The position numbers and the translations under genes are program-made. A stretch of 64,000 nt of DNA from Streptomyces sp. NBC_01408 (GTDB lineage: Bacteria; Actinomycetota; Actinomycetes; Streptomycetales; Streptomycetaceae): NCBI RefSeq assembly GCF_026340255.1, contig NZ_JAPEPJ010000001.1:2907001-2971000 (forward strand), given 5' to 3'. The notes under the pieces were generated by a model. That model was not told the DNA's origin. It did not search any database and was given only the letters and a program-made list of their open reading frames with translations. Shown one piece after another: positions 10,932-20,161 of the stretch. The first letter of the stretch is position 1, and every line of letters starts with the position of its first letter.

Positions 10932-11879
10932 GTGAGGGACACACGAGAAAGCCGGCTGCTCCTGGTGCTTCTGATCGCCATCGCGTTCGCATTGATCACG
11001 GTGGACATCAGGGCGGGCGAGGAGTCGCCGGTCGACGGTGCCCGGCAGGCCGCCGCAGCGGTCTTCGGCCCCGTCGAGAAGGGCGTGTCGACCGCGGTCG
11101 ACCCCGTCGCCAACGCCATAGGGGCGGTACGGGACTCCGGTGAGCGCCACAACCGGATCGCCACGCTGGAGCGGGAGAACGCGGCCCTGAAGGCCAAGCT
11201 GGGCAGCGACGACCAGACCCGCAGCCGGATCCACGAGCTCGACGAGATGCTCAAGCGGGCCGGAGCCGGCCAGTACGGCATCAAGGGCGCCGAGGTCATC
11301 GCGATAGGAGCGGCCCAGGGCTTCTCCTGGACCGTCACCATCGACGCCGGCAGCAAGGACGGCATCGAGCGCGACATGACCGTCCTGAACGGGGACGGAC
11401 TCGTCGGGCGGGTCAGCACCGTCGGCCCCGACACGGCCACCGTCGTCCTCGCCAACGACCCCGACTTCACCGTCGGCACCCGGCTGGAGAAGACCGGAGA
11501 GCTCGGCTTCGCCACCGGACAGGGCGACCGCGCGCTGTCCGTGCAGATGCTCAACGGCAAGGCCAAGGTCAGCCCCGGGGACCGGCTCGTCACCTTCGGA
11601 TCGCGCGGCAACAAGCCCTTCGTACCCGGCGTGCCGATCGGCGAGGTGGTCAAGGTCGACCCCTCGCGCGGCGACCTGACCCGCACCGTCTGGGTGCGCC
11701 CGTTCGTCGGATTCTCGCGCCTGGACATCGTGGGCGTCGTGGTGATGCCGCCGCGCGAGGACCCGCGCGACGCCGTCCTGCCCCCCAAACCCGAGGCCCC
11801 CAAGCCCACCCCGACGGTCACCGTCACGGTCACCCCGTCCGGGTCCGCCAGTGTGCCCGGCAAGCCGGCCGACGAGTAG
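10932..11879 (+). CDS. mreC: Rod shape-determining protein MreC
   Basis: A 315-residue bitopic membrane protein. It has a short cytosolic N-terminus, one transmembrane helix (about 8-22), an extracellular coiled coil (about 65-100, ERHNRIATLERENAALKAKL) and the two six-stranded beta domains of MreC (about 110-275). A Pro/Lys-rich low-complexity tail with TVTVTVTPSG ends the protein. MreC is the extracytoplasmic scaffold linking MreB to PBP2 and the SEDS polymerase. It starts at GTG 10932, and mreD begins 13 nt after its stop. Confidence 0.95.
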   Translation: MRDTRESRLLLVLLIAIAFALITVDIRAGEESPVDGARQAAAAVFGPVEKGVSTAVDPVANAIGAVRDSGERHNRIATLERENAALKAKLGSDDQTRSRIHELDEMLKRAGAGQYGIKGAEVIAIGAAQGFSWTVTIDAGSKDGIERDMTVLNGDGLVGRVSTVGPDTATVVLANDPDFTVGTRLEKTGELGFATGQGDRALSVQMLNGKAKVSPGDRLVTFGSRGNKPFVPGVPIGEVVKVDPSRGDLTRTVWVRPFVGFSRLDIVGVVVMPPREDPRDAVLPPKPEAPKPTPTVTVTVTPSGSASVPGKPADE

Positions 11880-11892
11880 GAGCAGACCGCCC

Positions 11893-12600
11893 ATGCGCTT
11901 CAACCGGATCCTGCTCTCGGCCACGCTCGTCGTGGTCGCCCTCGTCGTCCAGGTCACCATCCTGGGACGCCTCCAACTGCCCGGCGCCGTGCCCGACCTG
12001 GTGCTGCTCACCGTCGTCGCCCTCGCCCTCGTGTACGGGCACGTCAGCGGCGCCCTCATCGGCTTCGGCGCCGGACTCCTCACCGACCTGGCCCCGCCCG
12101 CCGACCACGCCGCCGGGCGGTACGCGCTCGTGCTCTGCCTCATCGGGTACCTCGTCGGCCTGGTCCGACCCGACAGCGGACGGTTCCGCTCCGCCTGGGG
12201 TCCGATGCTGACCGTCGTCGGCGCCGCGATCGCCTCCACCCTGCTGTACGCGGGTGTGGGCGCCCTCGTCGGGGACACCGCCGCCCGCCACGTCGGCCTG
12301 ACCGGGCTGCTGTTCACCGCCACCCTCTACGACCTGCTCCTGGCCCCCTTCACCGTGCCGTTCATCATGGCCCTGGCCCGGCGCGCCGAGAACGACCCGA
12401 TGGCCGTCGAGGCCGGCGGCGGCCCCGCCAACAAGGCCGCCGACGTCTCCGCCGGCTGGCTGGCCGGCGGCACGGGCCTGCGCATCGGCAGCCAGCGCGG
12501 CGGCCTGCGCCTGAAGACCGCGCGCGGCCGCGCCAACCGGGCCGTCCGGATAAAGGGGGTCAAGGGCGTGAAGAGCGTGAAGAGCGTCAAGAAACTGTGA
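11893..12600 (+). CDS. mreD: Rod shape-determining protein MreD
   Basis: A 235-residue polytopic protein with about five or six transmembrane helices over residues 5-170, matching MreD of the elongation complex. ATG 11893 begins MRFNRILLSATLVVV. Unlike classical MreD (about 160-180 residues) it carries a basic cytosolic extension of about 60 residues ending in tandem V-K-S/G-V-K triplets. pbp2 follows after 13 nt, so mreC, mreD and pbp2 form one transcription unit. Confidence 0.92.
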   Translation: MRFNRILLSATLVVVALVVQVTILGRLQLPGAVPDLVLLTVVALALVYGHVSGALIGFGAGLLTDLAPPADHAAGRYALVLCLIGYLVGLVRPDSGRFRSAWGPMLTVVGAAIASTLLYAGVGALVGDTAARHVGLTGLLFTATLYDLLLAPFTVPFIMALARRAENDPMAVEAGGGPANKAADVSAGWLAGGTGLRIGSQRGGLRLKTARGRANRAVRIKGVKGVKSVKSVKKL

Positions 12601-12613
12601 CCGGGGAGCAAGG

Positions 12614-14794
12614 GTGACCAACATTCCGGAAACCGGCCGCACCTCCCGGGTGCAGATCCGGCTCGTCATCATCCAGGTGCTCGTCTGCTCGATGCTGCTC
12701 ACCCTCGCCGGCCGCCTCTGGTACCTCCAGATCCGCAACGGCCAGGAGTACTACGACGAGGCGAAGAGCAACCACGTCCAGCAGGTCGTCCAGCCCGCAG
12801 TCCGCGGCTCGATCCTCGACGCCCGCGGGGTCGCGCTCGCCGACAACGAGACCCGCCTCGTCGTCTCCGCCAGCCGTACCGCGCTGATGAAGATGAAGGA
12901 CAGGGGCAAGGGCGTCATGACCCGCCTCGCCGGCGTCCTGGACATGAGCCCCAAGGAGGTCATGGACAAGGTCCGGCTCTGCGACTCCCAGACCCCCAAG
13001 CCCTGCTGGAACGGCTCCCCGTACCAGCCGATCCCGGTCACCCTCGAAGCCACCACGCAGCAGGCGCTGCAGCTGCGCGAACGCCCCGAGGACTTCCCCG
13101 GCATCACGGCCGAGCCCACCGCCGTCCGCCGCTACCCGGCCCCCGGCGGGGCCCGCACCGCACAGGTGCTCGGCTACCTCTCGCCGGTCACCGACGAGGA
13201 GATCCAGAAGGCCAAGGACACCGACTCGCCGCATCTGCGCTCCGATCAGGTGGGCCGTTCCGGAACGGAACGCACCTACGACAAGGAGTTGCGCGGAAAG
13301 GCGGAAGTCACCTCCTACGAGGTCGACAACCTCGGCCGGGTCATGGGCCAGACCAAGTCAGACCCCGGCGTGGCCGGATCCACGCTCGTCACCAGCATCG
13401 ACGCCCGGGTCCAGTCCGTCGCCGAGTACGAGCTCCAGCAGGCGATGAAGGTCGTCCGCCACGAGACCGACAACATCACCGGCCGCAAGTACGAGGCCGA
13501 CTCGGGCGCCGTCGTCGTCATGGAGGCCAAGACCGGCCGCATCGTTGCGATGGCCTCCCAGCCCGACTACGACCCCAACGCCTGGGTCGGCGGCATCTCC
13601 GCCAAGGACTACGCCAGGCTCACCAGCAAGAACTCCAACTACCCGCTGCTCAACCGGGCCATCCAGGGCCAGGCCCCCGCAGGCTCCATCTTCAAGGTGG
13701 TGTCGGCGAGCGCGGCCGTCCGGGCCGGCTACGCCTTCGACAGTAAGTACAACTGCAGCAGTTCCTACAGCCTCGGCGGCCGGAGCTTCGCGAACTTCGA
13801 GTCCAAGGGGCACGGCCCCATCACCCTCGGCGACGCCCTCAAGTTCTCCTGCAACACCGTCTTCTACGCCCTTGGCCACAAGGAGTGGCAGCGCGACGGC
13901 GGCCTCAAGCCCAAGAAGGACGCCCACGACTGGTTCTACCGGACCGCCCGCGAATTCGGACTCGGCTCCGAGACCGGCATCGACCTGCCGAACGAGGTCA
14001 CCGGCCGCATCCCCGACCGCGGGTGGAAGAAGAGCTTCTGGGCGGCCAACAAGGACTCCTGGTGCAAGCAGGGCAAGAGGGGCGGCACCTACGTCGAGCA
14101 GATCGCCTACGAGAGCTGCCTCGAAGGCAACCAGCTGAAGGCGTTCGACAGCATCAACTTCGCCATCGGCCAGGGCGACGTCCTCGTCACCCCCATCCAG
14201 ATGGCCACCGCCTACTCGGCCATCAGCAACGGGGGCACCCTCTACGACCCCACCGTCGGCAAGGCCGTGATCAGCCCCGACGGCAAGCACATCGAGATGA
14301 TCAAGCCCCAGTCCCACGGCAGGCTGCCGGTCGACGCCCAGACCGTCAAGGACCTCGACCAGGGCCTGCGCTCGGTCGTCGCGCCCGGCGGCACCGCCGC
14401 CTGGCGGTTCATCGGCTGGCCGCTCGACAAGATCCCGATGCGGGCCAAGACCGGCACCGCCCAGGTCTACGGCAAGCAGACCACCTCGTGGCTGGCGACC
14501 TACACCGACGACTTCACGATCGTCATGACCATCTCCCAGGGCGGCACCGGCTCCGGAGCCTCCGGCCCCGCCGTCCGCAACATCTACAACGCCATCTACG
14601 GTCTCGACATGGCCGGCAAGCAGGACCCGAAGAGGGCCCTGCTGCTCAAGCCGGAGGCGAAACTGCCCAAGATCCACCCCGACGGCTCCATCGACTCCCC
14701 CGAGATCCGGCCGTACGTACCGCCGTCCCCGGAGGAGCTGGCGCCGCCCGCGCTCGCCGGCCCGCCCGCCGCGCGCCCCGCGCAGCACGACTGA
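12614..14794 (+). CDS. mrdA: Penicillin-binding protein 2 (class B transpeptidase)
   Basis: A 726-residue monofunctional peptidoglycan transpeptidase partnering the SEDS protein encoded next. It has an N-terminal transmembrane anchor (about 16-38), a pedestal/dimerisation domain with RGSILDARGVALADN, then the transpeptidase domain. The active-site motifs are SxxK (S358-IF-K361), SxN as S412-C-N and KTG at 612-614. The C-terminus is Pro/Ala-rich. It starts at GTG 12614 with GGGGAGC upstream. It belongs to the mre cluster, acting in sporulation wall synthesis. A 160-bp inverted-repeat element begins 7 bp after its stop. Confidence 0.95.
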   Translation: MTNIPETGRTSRVQIRLVIIQVLVCSMLLTLAGRLWYLQIRNGQEYYDEAKSNHVQQVVQPAVRGSILDARGVALADNETRLVVSASRTALMKMKDRGKGVMTRLAGVLDMSPKEVMDKVRLCDSQTPKPCWNGSPYQPIPVTLEATTQQALQLRERPEDFPGITAEPTAVRRYPAPGGARTAQVLGYLSPVTDEEIQKAKDTDSPHLRSDQVGRSGTERTYDKELRGKAEVTSYEVDNLGRVMGQTKSDPGVAGSTLVTSIDARVQSVAEYELQQAMKVVRHETDNITGRKYEADSGAVVVMEAKTGRIVAMASQPDYDPNAWVGGISAKDYARLTSKNSNYPLLNRAIQGQAPAGSIFKVVSASAAVRAGYAFDSKYNCSSSYSLGGRSFANFESKGHGPITLGDALKFSCNTVFYALGHKEWQRDGGLKPKKDAHDWFYRTAREFGLGSETGIDLPNEVTGRIPDRGWKKSFWAANKDSWCKQGKRGGTYVEQIAYESCLEGNQLKAFDSINFAIGQGDVLVTPIQMATAYSAISNGGTLYDPTVGKAVISPDGKHIEMIKPQSHGRLPVDAQTVKDLDQGLRSVVAPGGTAAWRFIGWPLDKIPMRAKTGTAQVYGKQTTSWLATYTDDFTIVMTISQGGTGSGASGPAVRNIYNAIYGLDMAGKQDPKRALLLKPEAKLPKIHPDGSIDSPEIRPYVPPSPEELAPPALAGPPAARPAQHD

Positions 14795-14800
14795 GGCGGA

Positions 14801-14960
14801 GGGGGTGTCTTGCCGATCAGGCCGGGCTCGCGTCGTCTGGCACGCACGCTCGCCGCGTTCTCGTCGGTCGCCGACGCTCCGCGTCGACTCCCTCCTCGGC
14901 CTTGCGATCGCACGCACCAGACGACGCTCCCTGATCCGGCCTGATCGGCAAGACACCCCC
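14801..14960 (+). mobile_element. 160-bp MITE-like inverted-repeat element, copy 1
   Basis: The ends are perfect 25-bp terminal inverted repeats: 14801-14825 begins GGGGGTGTCTTGCCGATCAG, and 14936-14960 is its exact reverse complement. Further pairing continues inside: GCGTCGTCTGG near 14830 pairs with CCAGACGACGC near 14917. The interior has no coding capacity. A diverged relative with the same core lies near 60.6-60.8 kb. It fills almost the whole pbp2-rodA gap and ends 10 bp before the rodA start. No clear target duplication is visible. The strand is arbitrary. Confidence 0.75.
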
Positions 14961-14970
14961 TAGGACAGAC

Positions 14971-16170
14971 ATGCAGACCGCCAACAAGTTCTCCGTCTCC
15001 CGGTACGCGCCCCAGCGCGGGACGGTGGCCAGGCTCACCGCCCGCGACTCGGTGCTGCGCCGGCTCGACTGGCCGATCCTCCTCAGCGCGCTGGCGCTGT
15101 CGTTCATCGGCGCCCTGCTCGTGTGGTCGGCGACCCGCAACCGGACCCAGCTGAACCAGGGCGACCCGTACTACTTCCTCTTCCGGCACGCCCTGAACAC
15201 CGGCATCGGCCTCGTGCTGATGATCGGCACCATCTGGCTCGGCCACCGCACCCTGCGCGGCGCGGTCCCCTTCCTCTACGGGATCTCGCTGCTGCTCATC
15301 ATCGCCGTGCTCACCCCGCTCGGTGCCACCATCAACGGCGCCCACGCGTGGATCGTGATCGGCGGCGGATTCTCCCTCCAGCCCTCCGAGTTCGTGAAGA
15401 TCACGATCATCCTGGTCATGGCGATGCTGCTGGCCACCCGGGTGGACGCCGGAGACCTCTCCCATCCGGACCACCGCACCGTCGTCAAGGCGCTGTGCCT
15501 GGCGGCCGCCCCGATGGGCATCGTCATGCTGATGCCCGACCTCGGCTCCGTCATGGTCATGGTCGTCATCGTGCTCGGCGTACTGCTGGGCTCGGGCGCC
15601 TCCAACCGCTGGGTGCTCGGCCTGATCGGCGCGGGCGCCGGCGGGGCCATCCTGATATGGCAGCTCGGCGTCCTGGACGAGTACCAGATCAACCGCTTCG
15701 CGGCCTTCGCCAACCCCTCCCTCGACCCGGCGGGCGTCGGCTACAACACCAACCAGGCGCGCATCGCGATCGGCTCCGGCGGACTGACCGGCTCCGGGCT
15801 CTTCAAGGGCTCCCAGACCACCGGCCAGTTCGTGCCCGAGCAGCAGACCGACTTCGTCTTCACGGTGGCGGGGGAGGAGCTCGGCTTCGTCGGCGCCGGG
15901 CTGATCCTCGTACTGCTGGGCATCGTGCTGTGGCGGGCCTGCATGATCGCCCGCGACACCACCGAGCTGTACGGGACGATCGTGTGCGCCGGGATCATCG
16001 CCTGGTTCGCGTTCCAGTCCTTCGAGAACATCGGGATGACCCTCGGCATCATGCCGGTCGCCGGGCTCCCGCTGCCCTTCGTGTCCTACGGAGGGTCCTC
16101 GATGTTCGCGGTGTGGGTGGCCATCGGACTGCTCCAGTCGATCAAGGTGCAGAAGCCGTTGTCGGCCTAA
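14971..16170 (+). CDS. rodA: SEDS-family peptidoglycan polymerase (RodA/FtsW-like, Sfr)
   Basis: A 399-residue integral membrane protein with about ten transmembrane helices, family FtsW/RodA/SpoVE. Signatures are the GGGFSLQPSEFVKI motif, the large extracytoplasmic loop with GSGGLTGSGLFKGSQT and PEQQTDFVFTVAGEELG, and the C-terminal GLPLPFVSYGGSS. SEDS proteins polymerise glycan strands from lipid II together with a class B PBP, here PBP2. In S. coelicolor the gene at this position is called sfr. ATG 14971 has AGGA 5 nt upstream, immediately after the inserted repeat element, so its expression may depend on reading through that structure. Confidence 0.94.
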   Translation: MQTANKFSVSRYAPQRGTVARLTARDSVLRRLDWPILLSALALSFIGALLVWSATRNRTQLNQGDPYYFLFRHALNTGIGLVLMIGTIWLGHRTLRGAVPFLYGISLLLIIAVLTPLGATINGAHAWIVIGGGFSLQPSEFVKITIILVMAMLLATRVDAGDLSHPDHRTVVKALCLAAAPMGIVMLMPDLGSVMVMVVIVLGVLLGSGASNRWVLGLIGAGAGGAILIWQLGVLDEYQINRFAAFANPSLDPAGVGYNTNQARIAIGSGGLTGSGLFKGSQTTGQFVPEQQTDFVFTVAGEELGFVGAGLILVLLGIVLWRACMIARDTTELYGTIVCAGIIAWFAFQSFENIGMTLGIMPVAGLPLPFVSYGGSSMFAVWVAIGLLQSIKVQKPLSA

Positions 16171-16206
16171 TTCCCGTTCACCCTGCCGTCGTGATCCGTT
16201 CAGGAC

Positions 16207-16212
16207 TAAGTT
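16207..16212 (+). promoter_or_regulatory. Candidate -10 box for the CYTH-CHAD gene
   Basis: TAAGTT ends six bases before ATG 16219, with no ribosome binding site, consistent with a leaderless transcript. Confidence 0.35.
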
Positions 16213-16218
16213 CGGTCT

Positions 16219-17769
16219 ATGGCGGACACGAAACGCGAGACAGAGCGGAAATTCGAGTTCACACAGGCTGACAAGAAGCGGGCGAAGCAGGCCCGCCACG
16301 AGGTGCCGGACCTGACGGGCACGGCCGCGATCGCGGCCGTCTCCGACCAGGGGACCGTCGACCTCGACGCCGTCTACTACGACACCCCCGACCTCCGGCT
16401 CGCCGCCGACGGCCTCACCCTGCGGCGCAGAACCGGAGGCAAGGACGAGGGCTGGCACCTGAAACTGCCGGTCTCCCCCGAGGTCCGGGACGAGGTCACG
16501 GCACCCCTCGGCGACACCCTGCCGCGCGCCCTCGCCGCCCTGATCCGCTCCCGCGTCCGCGACGCCGGGCTGGAACCGCAGGTCAGGCTGGTCTCCTCGC
16601 GCCGCGTCAGCCATCTGCTCGACGCCGAGGGCGCCCTGCTCGCCGAACTCAGCATCGACGCCGTACGGGCCGAGCGCGGCGAGGCCGCCGTGTCCTGGAC
16701 CGAGGTCGAGGTCGAGCTCGCCGACGGAGCCGAACCCGCACTGCTCGACGCCGTCGAGAAGACCTTCCGCAAGGCCGGGCTGCGCGTCAGCGACGCACCC
16801 TCGAAGCTCGCCCGGGCCCTCGCCGAGACCGGGGCCACGCCCGCGGCCCGCTCCTCGGACGCGGCCGGGGCCGAAGCCGCCGACGACGGCACGGCGGGCG
16901 CGTACGTCCTCTCGTACCTGTGGGAACAGCGCGACGCCCTGATCGCCCAGGACCCGGCCGTACGACGGAGCCTGCCGGACTCCGTCCACCAGATGCGGGT
17001 CGCCACCCGCCGGCTGCGCAGCGCCTTCAAGACCTACCGCAAGGTGCTCGACCGCGCGGTCACCGACCCGATCGGCGAGGAACTGCGCTGGCTGGCCGCC
17101 GAACTCGGCGTCGACCGGGACCAGGAGGTCCTGCTGGAACGGATCCAGACCCGGATCGGCGAACTGCCCCGCACCCTGATCCTCGGACCGGTCCGCGGCC
17201 GCCTGCGGGTGTGGAACAACAGCCGCCGCTCCGATTCGCGGCGCCGGGCGCTGGCCGCGCTCGACAGCAAGCGCTACCTCACCCTCTTGGACACCCTCGA
17301 CGCCCTCCTGGAGACGCCGCCGCTGCTCAAGAACGCGGCCGACCCCGCACCGGCGGTCCTGCCCAAGGCCGTACGCCGGGACTACGAACGCCTCGCGGGC
17401 CGGGTCGAGGGCGCGCTGGCCCTGACCCCCGGCGAGGAACGGGACCTGGCCCTGCACGAGGCCCGCAAGGCCGCCAAACGCGCCCGGTACGCGGCGGAAG
17501 CGGCCACGCCCGCCCTCGGGAAACCGGCGAAACGCATGGCCAAGGCCATGAAGTCGGTCCAGACCCTGCTCGGCGACCACCAGGACAGCGTGGTGGCCCG
17601 CGAGGCCCTGCGCGGCCTCGGGATCCAGGCGGCGGGCGCGGGTGAGTCCGCCTTCACCTGGGGCGTCCTCTACGCCCGCGAGGAGGTACAGGCCGAGCTG
17701 CGCGAACGGGAGCTCCCGGAGGTCTGGGCGGACGCCTCGGATCCGGCGCTGCGGGCGGCCCTGGCGTGA
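16219..17769 (+). CDS. CYTH and CHAD domain-containing protein
   Basis: A 516-residue two-domain protein. The N-terminal CYTH (triphosphate tunnel) domain spans about 5-205, starting with the ExExK metal/phosphate motif (E7, E9, K11), followed by YYDTPDLRLAADGLTLRRR and WHLKLP. The C-terminal CHAD domain (about 225-510) is alpha-helical with conserved His/Arg/Lys, for example DSVHQMRVATRRLRSAF and LHEARKAAKRARYAAE. CYTH proteins hydrolyse or bind triphosphates and CHAD binds polyphosphate, so a polyphosphate-related role is likely but not shown. It is not part of the mre operon by spacing. Confidence 0.9.
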   Translation: MADTKRETERKFEFTQADKKRAKQARHEVPDLTGTAAIAAVSDQGTVDLDAVYYDTPDLRLAADGLTLRRRTGGKDEGWHLKLPVSPEVRDEVTAPLGDTLPRALAALIRSRVRDAGLEPQVRLVSSRRVSHLLDAEGALLAELSIDAVRAERGEAAVSWTEVEVELADGAEPALLDAVEKTFRKAGLRVSDAPSKLARALAETGATPAARSSDAAGAEAADDGTAGAYVLSYLWEQRDALIAQDPAVRRSLPDSVHQMRVATRRLRSAFKTYRKVLDRAVTDPIGEELRWLAAELGVDRDQEVLLERIQTRIGELPRTLILGPVRGRLRVWNNSRRSDSRRRALAALDSKRYLTLLDTLDALLETPPLLKNAADPAPAVLPKAVRRDYERLAGRVEGALALTPGEERDLALHEARKAAKRARYAAEAATPALGKPAKRMAKAMKSVQTLLGDHQDSVVAREALRGLGIQAAGAGESAFTWGVLYAREEVQAELRERELPEVWADASDPALRAALA

Positions 17770-17845
17770 TCATGCGGGTGGGGGGAGCCCGAGCCTCGCG
17801 GTACGCTTGAGAGCTGCCCCCTGCCCGCTTCACGAAAGTCGCGTG

Positions 17846-19768
17846 ATGACCGAATCGGTCTTCCCTCAGCTTGAGGCCCTGCTTCCGCATGTGCAGAAGC
17901 CCATCCAGTACGTCGGCGGTGAGCTCAACTCCACGGTCAAGGAGTGGGAGAGCTGCGACGTCCGCTGGGCGCTCATGTACCCGGACGCGTACGAGGTCGG
18001 GCTGCCCAACCAGGGCGTCATGATCCTCTACGAGGTGCTCAACGAGCGCGCGGGCGTCCTCGCGGAGCGCACCTACAGCGTGTGGCCGGACCTCGAAGAA
18101 CTGATGCGCGAGCACAAGGTGCCCCAGTTCACCGTGGACAGCCACCGCCCCGTGTCCGCCTTCGACGTGTTCGGCCTGTCCTTCTCCACGGAGCTGGGCT
18201 ACACGAACATGCTCACCGCCCTGGACCTCGCGGGCATCCCGCTGGAGGCCCGCAACCGCACCGTCGACCACCCGATCGTCCTCGCGGGCGGCCACGCGGC
18301 CTTCAACCCCGAGCCGATCGCGGAGTTCATCGACTGCGCGGTCATCGGCGACGGCGAGCAGGCCGTCCTCGACATGACCGAGATCATCCGCGCCTGGAAG
18401 GCCGAAGGCAGGCCGGGCGGGCGCGAGGAGGTCCTGCTGCGCCTGGCGAAGACCGGCGGGGTCTACGTACCGGGCTTCTACGACGTCGAGTACCTGGAGG
18501 ACGGCCGCATCGGCCGTGTCGTCCCGAACCGCTCCGGCGTGCCGTGGCGGGTGTCCAAGCACACCGTCATGGACCTCGACGAGTGGCCGTACCCCAAGCA
18601 GCCCCTGGTCCCGCTCGCCGAGACCGTCCACGAGCGGATGTCCGTGGAGATCTTCCGCGGCTGCACCCGCGGCTGCCGTTTCTGCCAGGCCGGCATGATC
18701 ACGCGCCCCGTGCGGGAGCGAAGCATCACCGGCATCGGCGAAATGGTGGAGAAGGGCCTCAAGGCGACGGGCTTCGAAGAGGTCGGCCTGCTGTCCCTCT
18801 CCTCGGCGGACCACACCGAGATCGCCGACATCGCCAAGGGCCTCGCGGACCGGTACTCGGACGACAAGGTGGGCCTGTCCCTGCCGTCGACCCGCGTGGA
18901 CGCCTTCAACGTGGACCTGGCCAACGAGCTGACCCGCAACGGCCGCCGATCGGGCCTGACCTTCGCCCCCGAGGGCGGCTCCGAGCGCATGCGCAAGGTC
19001 ATCAACAAGATGGTCTCGGAAGAGGACCTGATCCGCACCGTCGCCACCGCCTACGGCAACGGCTGGCGCCAGGTGAAGCTGTACTTCATGGTCGGCCTGC
19101 CGACCGAGACAGACGAAGACGTCCTGCAGATCGGCGACATGGCGGTCAACGTCATCGCCAAGGGCCGCGAGGTCTCCGGTCAGAACGACATCCGCTGCAC
19201 GGTGTCGATCGGCGGGTTCGTACCGAAGCCGCACACCCCCTTCCAGTGGGCCCCGCAGCTGTCGGCGGAGGAGACGGACGCCCGTCTGGGCAAGCTCCGC
19301 GACAAGCTCCGCGGCGACAAGAAGTACGGCCGCTCCATCGGCTTCCGCTACCACGACGGCAAGCCCGGCATCGTCGAGGGCCTGCTCTCGCGCGGCGACC
19401 GCCGCATCGGCGACGTCATCCGCGCGGTGTACGAGTCGGGCGGCCGCTTCGACGGCTGGCGCGAGCACTTCTCGTACGACCGCTGGATGGAGGCCGCGGA
19501 GAAGACGCTGCCCGCCTACGGCGTGGACGTGGCCTGGTACACCACCCGCGAGCGCACCTACGAGGAAGTACTGCCCTGGGACCACCTGGACTCCGGTCTC
19601 GACAAGGACTGGCTCTGGGAGGACTGGCAGGACGCCCTCGACGAGACCGAGGTCGAGGACTGCCGCTGGACCCCGTGCTTCGACTGTGGCGTGTGTCCGC
19701 AGATGGACACCAGCATCCAGATCGGCCCGACGGGGAAGAAGCTGCTCCCGCTGTCGGTCGTGAAGTGA
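17846..19768 (+). CDS. B12-binding radical SAM protein, TIGR03960 family
   Basis: A 640-residue protein starting at ATG 17846. An N-terminal cobalamin-binding-like domain covers about 1-200. The radical SAM core contains the 4Fe-4S motif CTRGCRFC (C273, C277, C280) and LTFAPEGGSERMRKVINK. A C-terminal cysteine set (CFDCGVCP) may hold a further metal site. In many bacteria this family is adjacent or fused to a DUF2344 protein; here that partner (22141-22962) is separated by three other genes. The substrate is unknown. The proximity to RNase E and L21/L27 genes is conserved in actinobacteria and may hint at an RNA-related modification. Confidence 0.9.
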   Translation: MTESVFPQLEALLPHVQKPIQYVGGELNSTVKEWESCDVRWALMYPDAYEVGLPNQGVMILYEVLNERAGVLAERTYSVWPDLEELMREHKVPQFTVDSHRPVSAFDVFGLSFSTELGYTNMLTALDLAGIPLEARNRTVDHPIVLAGGHAAFNPEPIAEFIDCAVIGDGEQAVLDMTEIIRAWKAEGRPGGREEVLLRLAKTGGVYVPGFYDVEYLEDGRIGRVVPNRSGVPWRVSKHTVMDLDEWPYPKQPLVPLAETVHERMSVEIFRGCTRGCRFCQAGMITRPVRERSITGIGEMVEKGLKATGFEEVGLLSLSSADHTEIADIAKGLADRYSDDKVGLSLPSTRVDAFNVDLANELTRNGRRSGLTFAPEGGSERMRKVINKMVSEEDLIRTVATAYGNGWRQVKLYFMVGLPTETDEDVLQIGDMAVNVIAKGREVSGQNDIRCTVSIGGFVPKPHTPFQWAPQLSAEETDARLGKLRDKLRGDKKYGRSIGFRYHDGKPGIVEGLLSRGDRRIGDVIRAVYESGGRFDGWREHFSYDRWMEAAEKTLPAYGVDVAWYTTRERTYEEVLPWDHLDSGLDKDWLWEDWQDALDETEVEDCRWTPCFDCGVCPQMDTSIQIGPTGKKLLPLSVVK

Positions 19769-19794
19769 CCTCGGGCCGCTGACGTCGCCTTTTG

Positions 19795-19827
19795 ATGTGC
19801 CCCTCACCGGGAACGGTGGGGGGCATA
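19795..19827 (+). terminator. Terminator after the radical SAM gene
   Basis: ATGTGCCCCTCACC pairs with GGTGGGGGGCATAT around a GGGAAC loop, 27 bp past the stop and followed by an AT-richer stretch. Confidence 0.65.
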
Positions 19828-19863
19828 TTCATTTGATGCCCGAGTGAAGGTTTCTGTATGGGG

Positions 19864-19892
19864 TGCACGCGGATATCCTGTAAGGGCGTGCA
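19864..19892 (+). promoter_or_regulatory. Promoter/operator candidate of the toxin-antitoxin pair
   Basis: A perfect 7-bp inverted repeat, TGCACGC (19864-19870) and GCGTGCA (19886-19892), brackets a TATCCT hexamer (19874-19879) that could be the -10 box. Antitoxins usually repress at such operators, so autoregulation is a reasonable inference. Confidence 0.4.
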
Positions 19893-19930
19893 GAGGAATA
19901 CTCTGCCTTCGCTGCCAGGAGGTGGCCCGC

Positions 19931-20161
19931 ATGGCCAAGACCGTGATCGACATCAACGAGGAAGCGCTGGCACTCGCCGCGGAGGCCCTCGGCACCACGA
20001 CCAAGAAGGACACGGTCAACGCCGCGCTGGAGGAAATAGGAGCACGGGTCCGGAGGCAGCGGGCGCTGGAGGCCCTCGTCAAGCTCGACGAGGAGGGTGC
20101 GTTCGACAAGGGTCGGGAGCCCGGATTCAAGGCGGAGGTGCGCGGGCCATGGGGGAGCTGA
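19931..20161 (+). CDS. vapB: VapB-family antitoxin
   Basis: A 76-residue protein starting at ATG 19931 behind a strong AGGAGG. The N-terminal half, MAKTVIDINEEALALAAEALG then TKKDTVNAALEEIGARV, is the ribbon-helix-helix fold of the VapB antitoxins paired with PIN toxins. The C-terminal part, ending KAEVRGPWGS, would be the toxin-neutralising tail. Its stop overlaps the toxin start by 13 bp, so the two are translationally coupled. It would bind both the operator and the toxin. Confidence 0.85.
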   Translation: MAKTVIDINEEALALAAEALGTTTKKDTVNAALEEIGARVRRQRALEALVKLDEEGAFDKGREPGFKAEVRGPWGS

